Assembly (NCBI GenBank): GCA_041586615.1
Contig: JBFGZS010000019.1
Location: 1 to 62,989, forward strand
Direction: 5' to 3'
Length of the DNA: 62,989 nt
Source: Motiliproteus sp041586615
GTDB taxonomy: Bacteria > Pseudomonadota > Gammaproteobacteria > Pseudomonadales > Balneatricaceae
A program made the position numbers and the translations under genes. Positions 8,002 through 17,731 of this stretch are shown piece after piece. Below the pieces are notes generated by a model that was given only the letters and a program-made list of their open reading frames with translations, had not been told where the DNA came from and searched no databases. Position 1 is the first letter of the stretch. Every line of letters begins with the position of its first letter.

Positions 8002-8658
8002 TTAAGCACTCTGCAAAAAAATAATTAAAGGCACGGGCGCTATGGCAATAGCCAAGAGAGGAAGATAGCGGTAAAAAGGGATCATTTTGCTCATGCCGAC
8101 AATTAATCCTATACCCCCGCCGCCGCCGATAAGCGCATTACCTGGCAGGTTCAGTAACGCTGCAATGGTCAGATAGCGGTGATGCAGAAGAAACGGCACG
8201 ATTCTGGATGGTGCTCGCCGATGAATGATCTCGAGTCGCTGCTGCGGATTTAACGGCTCTATCTGCTTAATCAGCGTGCTAGCTTGATCAAAATGGAGCC
8301 AATTAAGGGCTGAATACAGTATGCGGCAGGGGACCACTCGGCCAATCCAAAAACTTATCGATAACGCTAATAGCGTGCAGGCGTAAACGAGCACGACCCC
8401 CTTTCCCCCCAAGACCATCATCAGTGCGAGACCGATTTCGATCCCCGGCATAAACGGTAACGCCATTAGTAGAATATACAGCGCGAGAAGACTAAGCAGC
8501 AGAATGTGGAGCATGGGTTCATGGCGTGGGTAACGTTGAAAATCAATCTGTTGAACTAACCAGTCGCCACCCATGTTTATTGCCACGATGATCAACAGAA
8601 AAAACAGAAGCTTCAGGCAGCGGTTTCTTTTTTGCCTAGCTGATTTATGTTGACGCAA
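8002..8658 (-). CDS. Polytopic membrane protein, possibly TVP38/TMEM64 (VTT) type
   Basis: A 218-residue protein with a basic N-terminus and about six membrane segments. The LPFMPGIEIGLALMM stretch and the later RRAPSRIVPFLL ... LNLPGNALIGGGGGIGL stretch resemble the VTT/DedA-like fold, which has a re-entrant segment followed by an RxxP..N..G element. The match is loose. VTT proteins work in lipid scrambling or ion homeostasis. The gene stands alone between convergent and same-strand neighbours with no obvious operon. Confidence 0.6.
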   Translation of the reverse strand: MRQHKSARQKRNRCLKLLFFLLIIVAINMGGDWLVQQIDFQRYPRHEPMLHILLLSLLALYILLMALPFMPGIEIGLALMMVLGGKGVVLVYACTLLALSISFWIGRVVPCRILYSALNWLHFDQASTLIKQIEPLNPQQRLEIIHRRAPSRIVPFLLHHRYLTIAALLNLPGNALIGGGGGIGLIVGMSKMIPFYRYLPLLAIAIAPVPLIIFLQSA

Positions 8659-8906
8659 CGTGGTGCTCCTTACCCTCTAGGTCACATAGGCGCTATCAGA
8701 CCGAGGGATATGACGATGACGGCTGGCGCCACTAAACCAGTCCCCGTACTCTTTTATCTATATAAAGACGGTCTCCAGTCGAGAACATGCGGGTTCGTAG
8801 ATTAATGACGAAATAATTAACGCTACCTGTAAAGTATAGCGGGCATCTCTACTGTATCGTGCGGGTATTCGGCGCTGTTTTTTTTCGGGGCTGTAGCCAT
8901 ATCGCG

Positions 8907-8946
8907 TTAGCGGGTTAGCGGGTTAGCGTCTTAGCGGCTTAGACGC
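8907..8946. repeat. Degenerate 8-bp tandem repeat across the menE stop codon
   Basis: Five consecutive octamers (TTAGCGGG, TTAGCGGG, TTAGCGTC, TTAGCGGC, TTAGACGC) run from downstream of menE into its last codons. The menE stop is the TTA of the fourth unit. Confidence 0.7.
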
Positions 8947-10403
8947 GTGGCGGCCAGTTCCGTCAGGTGGCGACGGCTGACTTTCAACGCAGACCCCGTG
9001 TTATCGAGCGCAAAGAAGCGACGCGGGACCATATACCCCGGTAGTCGATTACGGAGCCAGTCGATCAACTGCGTCTCATTAATGCCGGCGGTATTGTGAC
9101 GCATAAAACCGATCGGCCGCTGGCCAAATTCGCTATCCGCAACCGGCACCACGTAGCATTCGTCGATGCCGGGGAATTCGCGCATCACGGCCTCTATCGC
9201 CTCGGGCTGGATGTTCTCACCGCCGCAGATAAACTGATTATCCCGTCGCCCGACAAGGCGCAAGCTGCCATCGGCATCCTGCTGACCGAGATCGCGGGTA
9301 TGGAACCAACCGGCGGTATCCAACGGTCGGGTTATGCCGCCGTGCTGGTAATAACCCAGAAACAGCGTATCGCCGCGAACCAGAACTTCGCCGTCGGTCG
9401 TTAGCGTCAATTCGCGATGTGGGAGCAGGTGGTGCAGACGTGCTGCGGCATTCAGGGGGCCAGAGACCACCTGTGACGCCATTTCGGTGAGACCGTAACT
9501 GATTATGACCGTGATGGGTTGTTGCTCGAGCCAGCGGAGTAGTTCAGGGGGGAAGGCGCTGCCGCCCAGTAACAAGTAACGCAGGTTCGTGTGTGCGAGG
9601 TCGCCCCCTTGGTCTCGCAGACGCTGTATTTGGGTGGTTACCGCCGACAGGTGGCTCGGTTGCAGCTGGGTCTTATGGTTTGTCGTCAGGGCCGTGGCAG
9701 GTGGTAACAATGGCTGCAGGTCCGAATCGGTAGTGGGAACGATCAGGCAGGCGCGTGCCTGCAGACAGCGAAAAATGATGGCCAGCCCGCCGATATGGTA
9801 AAGCGGCAGCGTTACGGCCCAGGCATCTCCGGGTGCTAAGGGGATCAGGGTACGACTGCCGAGCGCGCTGAAGTGGTGGTTGCGAAAGCTGTGTAATACC
9901 AATTTGGGGTGGCCGGTGGTCCCTGACGTGTATACGCCGGTAAGAGGGCGGTTGGCGTCGATGGGGCCATGTCGGGGCGCATCTGTGTTTACCGTGACGG
10001 CCTGTTGCCTGACCTGCTTTTCCAGGCATTCCCACCCCGGCATCGGTAGTCTTGTCGCCTGCTGTGCGGACAGGTCGAGGGGCGTATCGTTGATCAGCCA
10101 GTGGGCATCGCTTTGCTCGATCAGTTGTTGCAGCCGTTGCGCCGGGAAGCGGGGATTGAGCGGAATAAACAGGCAGCCCAGACGCAGGCAGGCCAGCAGT
10201 AGGCGGATCAATGGCGTCTTATCCTCACTGACCACGATTAGGTGCTGGCCGGCCTGAACCCCCGCTTTATGCAGCCAGCCACAGAGTTGCGTGACGTGCT
10301 GATCCAGTTGTGCATAACTGTAAGCGTTGCCGGCATCGACCAGGGCGGTGTTTTGCGCTGCGCTACGGGCGGCGCGGTACAGCGGGCATTCCATCTCTTG
10401 CAT
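8931..10403 (-). CDS. menE: o-succinylbenzoate--CoA ligase MenE
   Basis: A 490-residue adenylate-forming enzyme that activates o-succinylbenzoate to its CoA ester, the fourth step of classical menaquinone synthesis. Visible are the P-loop GVYTSGTTGHPK, the ISYGLTEMAS motif (A5), WFHTRDLG (A7) and the C-terminal LKVSRRHL lysine region. It is last in the menF-menD-menB-menC-menE operon, 23 bp after menC. An AGGAG lies upstream of the ATG at 10403. Its last codons are built from an octamer repeat. Confidence 0.92.
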   Translation of the reverse strand: MQEMECPLYRAARSAAQNTALVDAGNAYSYAQLDQHVTQLCGWLHKAGVQAGQHLIVVSEDKTPLIRLLLACLRLGCLFIPLNPRFPAQRLQQLIEQSDAHWLINDTPLDLSAQQATRLPMPGWECLEKQVRQQAVTVNTDAPRHGPIDANRPLTGVYTSGTTGHPKLVLHSFRNHHFSALGSRTLIPLAPGDAWAVTLPLYHIGGLAIIFRCLQARACLIVPTTDSDLQPLLPPATALTTNHKTQLQPSHLSAVTTQIQRLRDQGGDLAHTNLRYLLLGGSAFPPELLRWLEQQPITVIISYGLTEMASQVVSGPLNAAARLHHLLPHRELTLTTDGEVLVRGDTLFLGYYQHGGITRPLDTAGWFHTRDLGQQDADGSLRLVGRRDNQFICGGENIQPEAIEAVMREFPGIDECYVVPVADSEFGQRPIGFMRHNTAGINETQLIDWLRNRLPGYMVPRRFFALDNTGSALKVSRRHLTELAATRLSR

Positions 10404-10426
10404 GGCTATTCGTTACTCCTGTTGGT

Positions 10427-11476
10427 CTATTGCCGCCTGCCGCCGACTCGAGCCGGCCAGACACCGGTCATATCGTTGAACCCGAGCAAGGGTTTGGCGG
10501 CAGCGCTGTCACTGCCGCGCAGCAGGTCGGCACTGAACCTCTGTTGGGTGTCGAGGCCGGGCGCTTCGCCGGGCGTCAGTTGCCGGGCCAGGGCGGCTAT
10601 CTGGCGACTGCCGAGACTGGTTTCATAACCGCTGCTCAGTATCGAGCGCAGTCCGCGTGCGCGGGCCTGGTCGATTAGGCGCGTTAGCTCGCCGAGTGAT
10701 CCCTGCAGGCCGGGTTTTAATATCAAGGCGCGCAGCTGAGGGCTGTCGGGTAGGGTAAAACCAGGCTCGCGCAGGCTCTCATCCAGCGCCAGCGGTATCG
10801 CGTAGTGCGTGGCGAGCGCCAATGAAGCCGCGAGGCTGTTGCAGGGTTCTTCCAGGTACTCGATAGCCGCGGCTGGCACGGCATCGAGAAAGGCGGCTGC
10901 CTGCTCGTGGTGCCAGGCGCGGTTGGCATCCAGGCGCAGCTTGAGCGCCGGTGTGATCTGCAAGAGCGCGCGAATCAGGCCCGCTTCCGCTTCGGGGGGG
11001 CGTCGACCCACTTTGAGCTTCGCGTTGACGGGGTAGGGTGCGGGCCAATGCCGCCAGCGTTGCAGCAGTCTCTCGGGGTCACCGCTTAGCAGCGGGTAAT
11101 CGGGTTTGATAGCGTCTGCTAACGGCCCGGACTCCAGCTCCCGGCGCGCGCAGTCGAAGGCGAAGCGGGCGCTAGGGCTGTCGCACAGGGCAGGGGGCGC
11201 GAGCGTTATGGGACTGCGGCTATCGGGCGTACTGGCCCCCAGCCAACGGCGAGTCAGATCGATCAGCACTTCTTGGCAGCGGCTCAGGTTTTCGCGGCTG
11301 AAACCCGGTAGGGGCGAAGCCTCTCCCAGGCCGGTCCGCCCCTGTTCGTCTTGTAGCTGCAGGACCAGACCTCGACGCTCGCGCAGTGTGGCCGTCGGCA
11401 GTTGCAGCGGCGAGCGCAGGGCGATTTGGTACGCATAAATACGCGCACTGCGCTGTGTTGAAGGCCGCGCGATCAC
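10427..11476 (-). CDS. menC: o-succinylbenzoate synthase MenC
   Basis: A member of the enolase superfamily that dehydrates SHCHC to o-succinylbenzoate. The N-terminal RSARIYAYQI and GLGEASPLPGFS regions align with known MenC starts. The second barrel Lys is in NAKLKVG, metal ligands are in LRLDANRAW and YLEEP, and the C-terminal ILKPGLQGS carries the acid/base Lys. The open frame runs up to 11659 inside menB, so the start is inferred: GTG at 11476 (just before the conserved N-terminus) or GTG at 11506, five bases after the menB stop. Neither has a strong ribosome binding site; coupling to menB is likely. Confidence 0.88.
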   Translation of the reverse strand: MIARPSTQRSARIYAYQIALRSPLQLPTATLRERRGLVLQLQDEQGRTGLGEASPLPGFSRENLSRCQEVLIDLTRRWLGASTPDSRSPITLAPPALCDSPSARFAFDCARRELESGPLADAIKPDYPLLSGDPERLLQRWRHWPAPYPVNAKLKVGRRPPEAEAGLIRALLQITPALKLRLDANRAWHHEQAAAFLDAVPAAAIEYLEEPCNSLAASLALATHYAIPLALDESLREPGFTLPDSPQLRALILKPGLQGSLGELTRLIDQARARGLRSILSSGYETSLGSRQIAALARQLTPGEAPGLDTQQRFSADLLRGSDSAAAKPLLGFNDMTGVWPARVGGRRQ

Positions 11477-11510
11477 GTGCGGTGGGCTGCGGCCGCCGGG
11501 AGGCACGGCA

Positions 11511-12365
11511 TCAGGGGTTACGCGTAAAGCGGGTGAAGTCAGGGCGACGCTTTTCGATAAAGGCGTTGCGCCCCTCCTGCGCTTCATCCGACATATAAAA
11601 CATAAGGGTGGCGTTACCGGCCAGCTCCTGCAGGCCCGCCTGGCCGTCGCAATCGGCATTCAGCGCGGATTTCAGGCAGCGCAGCGCCATGGGTGAGTTT
11701 TGCAGCATCTCGCGACACCAGCGCACGGACTCGGCCTCCAGGTGCGCTAGCGGTACAACAGTGTTGATCAGCCCCATATCCAGTGCCTGCTGGGCATCGT
11801 ACTGGCGGCACAGAAACCAGATTTCGCGGGCCTTTTTCTGGCCGACGATACGCGCCAGGTAACCGGAACCGTAGCCGCCGTCGAAGGAGCCGACTCCGGG
11901 TCCAGTTTGGCCAAAGCGGGCGTTTTCGGCGGCAATAGTCAAGTCGCAGATCAGATGCAGCACATGACCGCCGCCGATGGCATAACCGGCGACCATGGCG
12001 ACAACCGGTTTTGGACAGGTGCGGATCTGACGCTGGAAATCCAGCACGTTTAGGTGTTCTCTGCCCTCACCATCCTGGTAACCGCATTCGCCACGGATCG
12101 ATTGATCACCTCCGGAACAGAATGCCTTGTCACCGGCCCCGGTCAGAATGATGGCGCCCACCCCGTTGTCATAGCGCGCGTTATCCAGCGCCTGCATCAT
12201 CTCCTGGACCGTTTTTGGCCGGAAGGCGTTGTGAACCTGCGGGCGGTTTATGGTGATCTTGGCGATCCCTTCGGCCTTGTGGTAGAGGATATCGGCGTAA
12301 CCCGCCGAGTGATCCTGCCAGTCGATCGGGGCGCTTAGTTCCTGTTCCGATAACCCATATTTCAT
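11511..12365 (-). CDS. menB: 1,4-dihydroxy-2-naphthoyl-CoA synthase MenB
   Basis: A 284-residue crotonase-family enzyme that cyclises o-succinylbenzoyl-CoA. Hallmarks are NRPQVHNAFRPKTV, the oxyanion-hole segments FCSGGDQ and GYAIGGGHVLH, the MenB-specific flexible loop ending GREHLNVLDFQ, and SFDGGYGSGYLARIVG with the catalytic Ser/Asp area. GGAG lies about 10 bases before ATG 12365. It follows menD directly, where many enterobacterial operons carry menH. Confidence 0.95.
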   Translation of the reverse strand: MKYGLSEQELSAPIDWQDHSAGYADILYHKAEGIAKITINRPQVHNAFRPKTVQEMMQALDNARYDNGVGAIILTGAGDKAFCSGGDQSIRGECGYQDGEGREHLNVLDFQRQIRTCPKPVVAMVAGYAIGGGHVLHLICDLTIAAENARFGQTGPGVGSFDGGYGSGYLARIVGQKKAREIWFLCRQYDAQQALDMGLINTVVPLAHLEAESVRWCREMLQNSPMALRCLKSALNADCDGQAGLQELAGNATLMFYMSDEAQEGRNAFIEKRRPDFTRFTRNP

Positions 12366-12457
12366 AATCTTTAATCTCCTATCAGTGGTCTGGTCAATCA
12401 GAGGCTTTTACAAGGCCCTTCCTTTAGGGAGGGGTGATTGACCAGGCTCTTTCTCTG

Positions 12458-14368
12458 CTAAGGGGTAGGTGTACCCTGTACGTGATGGGGTGTTGAGCGT
12501 TGCGTCAGTTGTTTGATCGCAAGGGCCGTCTGCTGCGCATCGACAACCACTTCGATAATGCGCGTTTGTTGCCCTGCTAGCGTTTGTTGATAGAGGGCAG
12601 CGAAGGCTGGCAACGTGTCGGGCCGGCTGTAGGCCAGGTTGAACATACGGCACGCATCCGCGAAATGGTAGCCGTGCGGGCGCTGGTAGTGCTCTCTCAG
12701 CAGCTGTTCGTTGGGGACCGGGAGCAGATGAAATATACCGCCGCCATCATTGTTCAACACCACGATGGCCAACGGTCCCGGCAGGTCGCGCACCAGCGCC
12801 AATGAATTCAAGTCATATAACAGCGAGGTATCGCCCAGTAGCAGGGTGCAGGGTGTTGCGTCCAGCCGGGCGCAGCCCGCCGCCGTGGCCACCAAGCCAT
12901 CGATGCCGCTGGCGCCCCGGTTGGCAAACAGGTGCAGGGAGGCGGGCAGATTGCCGCCGACCATATCCAGCAGGCGGATGCTCAGGCTGTTACCGGCGAA
13001 TACACGGCTCTTGAGCGGCGCGGCTTTCAGCACCTGATAGGCAACCGCCGGTTCGGATAGCGCATCACCGCTTTCGAAATGCTCGATTAACCGTTGGCGT
13101 CGCTTGTTGTTCAGTCGTTGCAGGTTGTTCAGAATGTGCAGGCTGTTTTGTTTTTGATAGCCGTTTAGATGTGCTGGGTCGTTTGCCCCGGCAGCCGTTT
13201 CAGGCCCTGCGAGGGGAGCGGTTGCCGCGGGCCGTTCGGCCGGTGTTAACGGCTGATCGCGCGGTGTCAACATATCCCGCTGCGCCAACAAACCTTGCTG
13301 TGTTAATAAACCTCGCTGTAACGCGTGGCACCAGGGGGCAATCGGTGCCGGGAAAAAGCGGCTACTGTTGCGACCGGGTGCCAGCGGGTAGTCACCCGGG
13401 TGAACCACCCAGAACGCCGCCCAGGGCTGTGTATCGATAAAGGCCTGCAGACGCTTGGAGACCAGTCGGCCGCCGAATTGCAACAGATGGCAGTGCTGTG
13501 CCAGCAGGTCGCGGGCGGCCTCATCGCACAGCAGCAGATCGGCCAGACCGATGACCGCCGGCTCGAATTTGAGCTGTGACTGGATATCCGCCAGCACCGG
13601 CCAACCGAGTTGCGTCGCCAGGGCCAAGACGGCCTGGGCGCTAGCCGGGTCGGACAGTGCGCCGGCCACGATCAGTCCGGGCTTGTTAACGAATGCCTGC
13701 CAGTCGCAGGCTTCTGGCAGTGGCAGCGGGGCGGGTTCGATGGCTTGGGTCAGCGGCTGCTGGTGGTTGCGCCAGGCGTCGAGTTCGCGCAGGTAATCGC
13801 TAAAATCGAGCGCGGGCTCCTGCGGGTACAGCGGCTCGTCAAACATGCAGTTGATATGCAATACACCGCCGGTTTCCGTCTGGATAGCGGCCATACTTTG
13901 ATCGACGTGCATCAGTAATGCGCCGGCCGTGAGCGATCGCGACGGGGGGGGCAGTTCGAGCCTGGCACGGGGGTAGTTGGCGAACATTCCGGTCTGGCGA
14001 ATACTCTGGTTGGCCCCGCAGTCGTGCAGGTGTGGCGGTCGGTCGGCGCTGATAATAACCAGGCGCACGCCACTGTGGTGCGCCTCGATGAGAGCCGGAT
14101 ACAGGTTGGCCACCGCCGATCCCGAGGTGGTGATCACCGCGACGGTTGTGGCCGAGGCCTTGGCCAGTCCCAGCGCCAGAAAACCGAGACCTCGCTCGTC
14201 AAAATGGTGGTGCTGTTGCAACTGAGGCAGCTGGGTTGCGGCCATCACCAGGGGGGTCGAGCGCGATCCGGGCGCCAGACAGCAATGCGCGACCCCCCAG
14301 CGACAGAGCTCTTCGAGCAACAGGTGTGACCAGAGTTGGTTAAGCGATGGGTGATGAGTCGGAAACAT
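12458..14368 (-). CDS. menD: SEPHCHC synthase MenD
   Basis: A 636-residue thiamine-diphosphate enzyme adding 2-oxoglutarate-derived succinic semialdehyde to isochorismate. It shows the N-terminal CLAPGSRSTPL motif, the FDERGLGFLALGLAK cofactor-activating Glu region, the NRGASGIDG segment and the TPP/Mg motif LLGDTSLLYDLN ... IVVLNNDGGGIFHLL. It is longer than usual (about 550-580) because of a low-complexity insertion around residues 345-400, rich in Leu, Thr, Gln and Pro. It overlaps the menF stop by 29 bp. Confidence 0.94.
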   Translation of the reverse strand: MFPTHHPSLNQLWSHLLLEELCRWGVAHCCLAPGSRSTPLVMAATQLPQLQQHHHFDERGLGFLALGLAKASATTVAVITTSGSAVANLYPALIEAHHSGVRLVIISADRPPHLHDCGANQSIRQTGMFANYPRARLELPPPSRSLTAGALLMHVDQSMAAIQTETGGVLHINCMFDEPLYPQEPALDFSDYLRELDAWRNHQQPLTQAIEPAPLPLPEACDWQAFVNKPGLIVAGALSDPASAQAVLALATQLGWPVLADIQSQLKFEPAVIGLADLLLCDEAARDLLAQHCHLLQFGGRLVSKRLQAFIDTQPWAAFWVVHPGDYPLAPGRNSSRFFPAPIAPWCHALQRGLLTQQGLLAQRDMLTPRDQPLTPAERPAATAPLAGPETAAGANDPAHLNGYQKQNSLHILNNLQRLNNKRRQRLIEHFESGDALSEPAVAYQVLKAAPLKSRVFAGNSLSIRLLDMVGGNLPASLHLFANRGASGIDGLVATAAGCARLDATPCTLLLGDTSLLYDLNSLALVRDLPGPLAIVVLNNDGGGIFHLLPVPNEQLLREHYQRPHGYHFADACRMFNLAYSRPDTLPAFAALYQQTLAGQQTRIIEVVVDAQQTALAIKQLTQRSTPHHVQGTPTP

Positions 14369-15878
14369 GCGGTCTCTTCTGCTCCCGTTGTGGACCCGGC
14401 CGGGAGGGAGGTGATTGAGGCGGGCTTTTCATCGGCTGCAGCGTTTGCTTGTCCGGGGCCTGCTTGGTTGCGTGCCTGACCCCCTCGGCGTTAAAGAGCG
14501 ACAGGGGCAGGGCGATCTTTTGCTCCAGCTCCTGCCATTCCATCTCGGCCTCGGAGCCTTGCACAATGCCTGCGCCGGCAAACAGGTGCAGGCGATCGGC
14601 ATCGACCCGGGCGGAGCGGATACCGACCGCCAGTTCGGATTTATGCGCGCTCAGCGGCCCGCAGCAACCGGCAAACCAACCCCGGGGGAAGCTCTCCTGC
14701 GCGCGGATTAGGGTTAAGGCCTGCTCTGCGGGTAGCCCGCCAACGGCTGCGGTGGGGTGCAGCATTCGAATTAAGTCGCCGTCACAATCCGTTTTTTTGA
14801 GCTGCGCCTTAATGGGTTGATACAGGTGCTGCAGGTTGCGCTGCGGCTGCAGTTGGATCGGCCCGCAACGCGCGACGCGCGTGACGCAGGGTTGAAGCTT
14901 ATCGAGGATATCATTAACGACCAGCGCGTGTTCGTGGCGGGTTTTTGCATCAACGGTCGCGATGCTGTGCTGCCCGCGGTGTATTCCTGCGGGTTTATAC
15001 GGCGGTTTGTGGGTCGGGTTCAGCGGCAGGGTTCCTGCTAACGCCTCGGTAACCAGTTGGTCGTGTTCGCGCCGGTAAAGCCGTTCCGGTGTAAAGGCGA
15101 TAAAGCCGGCGTGGGGGCCCAGTTGCAGGGCCATTTGATAACCATTGACCGCCTCTTGTCGCCACTGGCGAAACAGCGCCCAGAAATCTAGCGTCGTAGG
15201 ACTTTTGAGCGTGGTTTTCCTGCTCAGAACCACTTTTAGCAGGCCTTTCTGGCTGATCTGTCGCTGCGCCTGGGTAATCATTTTCGTCCAGCCCGGCCGC
15301 GTCGGACAATCCTCGCGCGCGATCGATGTCAACGAAAGACGCTGCGGCGGCGGGATGCGACCAACGTGCAGCTGGCGCAGTCGGTTGATCAAGACCGGGG
15401 GCGGCGTTTGTTGGCTGAGGTTGGCGCATAGCCACAGCTGCTGGTCTTGACGGCAAAGTTCAATCTGCGGCAGAAACAACAGTTGCTGCGGGTAGTCTTG
15501 CCAGCCCTTGTCGGCTGTGCTGAAACCGGAGACCCAGTAATAGGTCAGGGCGCTGGTAGCCAGGCGGCCCGAATTTAGCCAGGTCTCGGCGTCGGGGCCC
15601 TCCAGGCTCTGCGCTATGTCCAGGGTCGCGACCTCGTGTTCACCGTCACGGGAGCGCCAGTAGAATTTTCTGTGCCCTGGCTGGCTGGCGAGCCAATCTG
15701 CCAGGTTGAGTGCCGATGCCGTACTCGGTAGCGCCTGGCGTAACTGAACGTGGGTCGCGACAAGGGCGGTCGTATCGACATGCTGTAACTGTTGGATTAG
15801 CCCATCGACGGCGTGCCGCCACGGTAGTGCGAGCGTGTCGGGCCTTGACGGAGACGGCAGGGTGTCAGATGCGGCCAT
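14340..15878 (-). CDS. menF: Isochorismate synthase MenF
   Basis: A 512-residue chorismate-binding enzyme converting chorismate to isochorismate, first in the menaquinone branch and first in this operon. Conserved blocks near the C-terminus are KVVLSRKTTL, GFIAFTPERL, EALAGTLP, MLHPTAAVGGLP and GIVQGSEAEMEWQELEQKI. A Pro/Gln-rich tail of about 45 residues follows and overlaps menD. Siderophore-type EntC is possible by family, but the operon context fixes MenF. Confidence 0.92.
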   Translation of the reverse strand: MAASDTLPSPSRPDTLALPWRHAVDGLIQQLQHVDTTALVATHVQLRQALPSTASALNLADWLASQPGHRKFYWRSRDGEHEVATLDIAQSLEGPDAETWLNSGRLATSALTYYWVSGFSTADKGWQDYPQQLLFLPQIELCRQDQQLWLCANLSQQTPPPVLINRLRQLHVGRIPPPQRLSLTSIAREDCPTRPGWTKMITQAQRQISQKGLLKVVLSRKTTLKSPTTLDFWALFRQWRQEAVNGYQMALQLGPHAGFIAFTPERLYRREHDQLVTEALAGTLPLNPTHKPPYKPAGIHRGQHSIATVDAKTRHEHALVVNDILDKLQPCVTRVARCGPIQLQPQRNLQHLYQPIKAQLKKTDCDGDLIRMLHPTAAVGGLPAEQALTLIRAQESFPRGWFAGCCGPLSAHKSELAVGIRSARVDADRLHLFAGAGIVQGSEAEMEWQELEQKIALPLSLFNAEGVRHATKQAPDKQTLQPMKSPPQSPPSRPGPQREQKRPHVSDSSPIA

Positions 15879-16075
15879 GGCGCATGCCTGATACGGGGCG
15901 GGCTTGGCTTCGACCAGCCTGGTGACAACGGTGTATGCCGTGGTTAATCGCCGTGGGGGATACAGGGGAAGCGAGGTCCGCGTTTCTGAATAAATGGCAC
16001 AAAAGTAGACCTTCCTTGTTTAGCATTTGGAAACCGTTAGTGACTGACACAAACTGAGCGAACTAATTGATCTGC

Positions 16076-16103
16076 TTGACCATTCCATGGCAGGGGTTAT
16101 AGT
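16076..16103 (+). promoter_or_regulatory. Candidate sigma-70 promoter for menA
   Basis: TTGACC (16076-16081), a 16-bp spacer, then TATAGT (16098-16103), in the 354-bp region between divergent menF and menA. Transcription would start near 16110, giving a leader of about 120 nt before menA. The leader contains repeated TTTTGGC/TTTTGAC stretches at 16173-16213 of unknown meaning. No clear FNR or ArcA box was found in this intergenic region. Confidence 0.4.
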
Positions 16104-16232
16104 GTTTTAATCTATTAAGGATGTCAATCTGCCTGCGTTTCTCCAGGGGCCGGCACGACAGGCTTTGCCCCTTCAGGTTTTGGCCCGTTATATTTTGACA
16201 CCTTATGTTTTGGCTAGAATGGAAGCACAGAA

Positions 16233-17126
16233 ATGGCATCGATGAAAAACTGGATGCAGGCGATGCGGCTGCGGACACTGCCGTTGGCCCTTGCCAGTAT
16301 CGTACTGGGGATAGCGCTGGCTTATGCCGAAGGGCCGCTCAACGGGCCGGTGCTCTTGCTGACCTTACTGACCGCACTGCAACTGCAGGTTCTTTCTAAT
16401 CTGGCCAACGACTATGGCGATGGTCTTAGTGGTGTGGACACGGCTGCTCGGCAAGGACCACAGCGGGTGTTACAGGCGGGATTGATTTCGGCCCAGGGGT
16501 TGAAGCGCGCCTTGTATGGCCTGACCGTCGTGACCTTTTTCTCCGGCTTACTCTTGCTCTGGCAGGCGCGGCTGAGCCTGGTGGCCTGGTTGATTTTGCT
16601 GGCGGTGGGGCTCGCCGCCATCGTTGCGGCTATCACCTATACCATCGGGCGGCGCCCGTATGGCTATGCAGGGCTCGGTGATCTAGCCGTGTTTATCTTT
16701 TTTGGTCTGGTGGCGGTGGGTGGTGGTTATTTCCTGCAGACCGGAGACCTTGGCCCGTCGATCTGGCTGCCTGCGACGGTAGCGGGACTGCTTTGTACCG
16801 CGGTGCTTAACGTCAATAATATCCGGGATATCGAAACCGATCTCGCGGCAGGAAAAGTCACCCTGGCGGCGCGCTTGGGACGTGTACGGGCCTGCCTTTA
16901 TCAGGGCGCGCTGATCCTTGGCGCCATCGGCTTGGGCCTGTTCTATCTTTTTGCGACAGCGCAGGGGGACTGGTTCTTTAGCTATCTGCTTGTGCCGGGA
17001 CTGCTTTGGCATCTATACCGGTTATTCGGCGCGCATAGCGGTGAAGCCTACAACCTTAAACTGAAGCAGATGGTGCTGCTGGCAACCTTGTATGAGTTAA
17101 CTTTCGCCGTCGATATCGTGATGTGA
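16233..17126 (+). CDS. menA: 1,4-dihydroxy-2-naphthoate polyprenyltransferase MenA
   Basis: A 297-residue UbiA-family membrane prenyltransferase attaching the isoprenoid tail to DHNA. It has about eight membrane helices. The two Asp-rich motifs are visible as NLANDYGDGLSGVD (about residue 56) and NVNNIRDIETD (about 190). GGAAG lies seven bases before the ATG at 16233. It is divergent from the rest of the men operon. Confidence 0.93.
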   Translation: MASMKNWMQAMRLRTLPLALASIVLGIALAYAEGPLNGPVLLLTLLTALQLQVLSNLANDYGDGLSGVDTAARQGPQRVLQAGLISAQGLKRALYGLTVVTFFSGLLLLWQARLSLVAWLILLAVGLAAIVAAITYTIGRRPYGYAGLGDLAVFIFFGLVAVGGGYFLQTGDLGPSIWLPATVAGLLCTAVLNVNNIRDIETDLAAGKVTLAARLGRVRACLYQGALILGAIGLGLFYLFATAQGDWFFSYLLVPGLLWHLYRLFGAHSGEAYNLKLKQMVLLATLYELTFAVDIVM

Positions 17127-17407
17127 GGCTAATAGCACGTTTAACGGGGGCGGGACGCGCCGTGCGCGTTTCTTCCGCCCACGGCGTCCTGCGGCTTGAT
17201 TGTTGCAGCCCGTTGTCTGATTCAGTCATTCGTTGTCGGCCGACGGGTGCGGTAATTTTCTGCTGGCGATAGCGCCTTAAAGGCTTGGTGTTGGTTTTTC
17301 TGCGTAGGGCTTCAGGGTATAGTAGGCGTCTAGGCCGAGCGGGCACCGACTGTTTCGGTATCCGTGTCGTCATGGCCGTTCATGTTTCCTGAAGGACCCG
17401 TGCTCCG

Positions 17408-17653
17408 ATGAGTCAAGAACAAGCCAATAACCCTCTGCACGGTATGACCCTGGAGCGCATCGTCACCAGCCTGGTGGAACACTACGGCTGGGAAACGCTG
17501 GGCCAGAAGATCAATATCCGCTGTTTCACCTGCGATCCGTCGGTAAAATCGAGCCTGAAGTTCTTGCGCAAAACGCCCTGGGCGCGTGCAAAGGTCGAGG
17601 CGCTGTATATCGACACCCAGAACAGCCCCTGGGTAACGCAACGCCGGGATTGA
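17408..17653 (+). CDS. VF530 family protein (DUF2132)
   Basis: An 81-residue protein with NNPLHGMTLERIVTSLVEHY and KSSLKFLRKTPWAR, the hallmark blocks of the VF530 family, which is described as DNA-binding on structural grounds. Length is normal. It stands alone downstream of menA in a 280-bp gap, so it probably has its own promoter. Confidence 0.9.
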   Translation: MSQEQANNPLHGMTLERIVTSLVEHYGWETLGQKINIRCFTCDPSVKSSLKFLRKTPWARAKVEALYIDTQNSPWVTQRRD

Positions 17654-17731
17654 GCCCTTACCGGTCTGCGGGCTATGGGCGGGCTATGCACGGGATTGTT
17701 GATAAAGCTGCTCGTTTGACATCTTATTACC

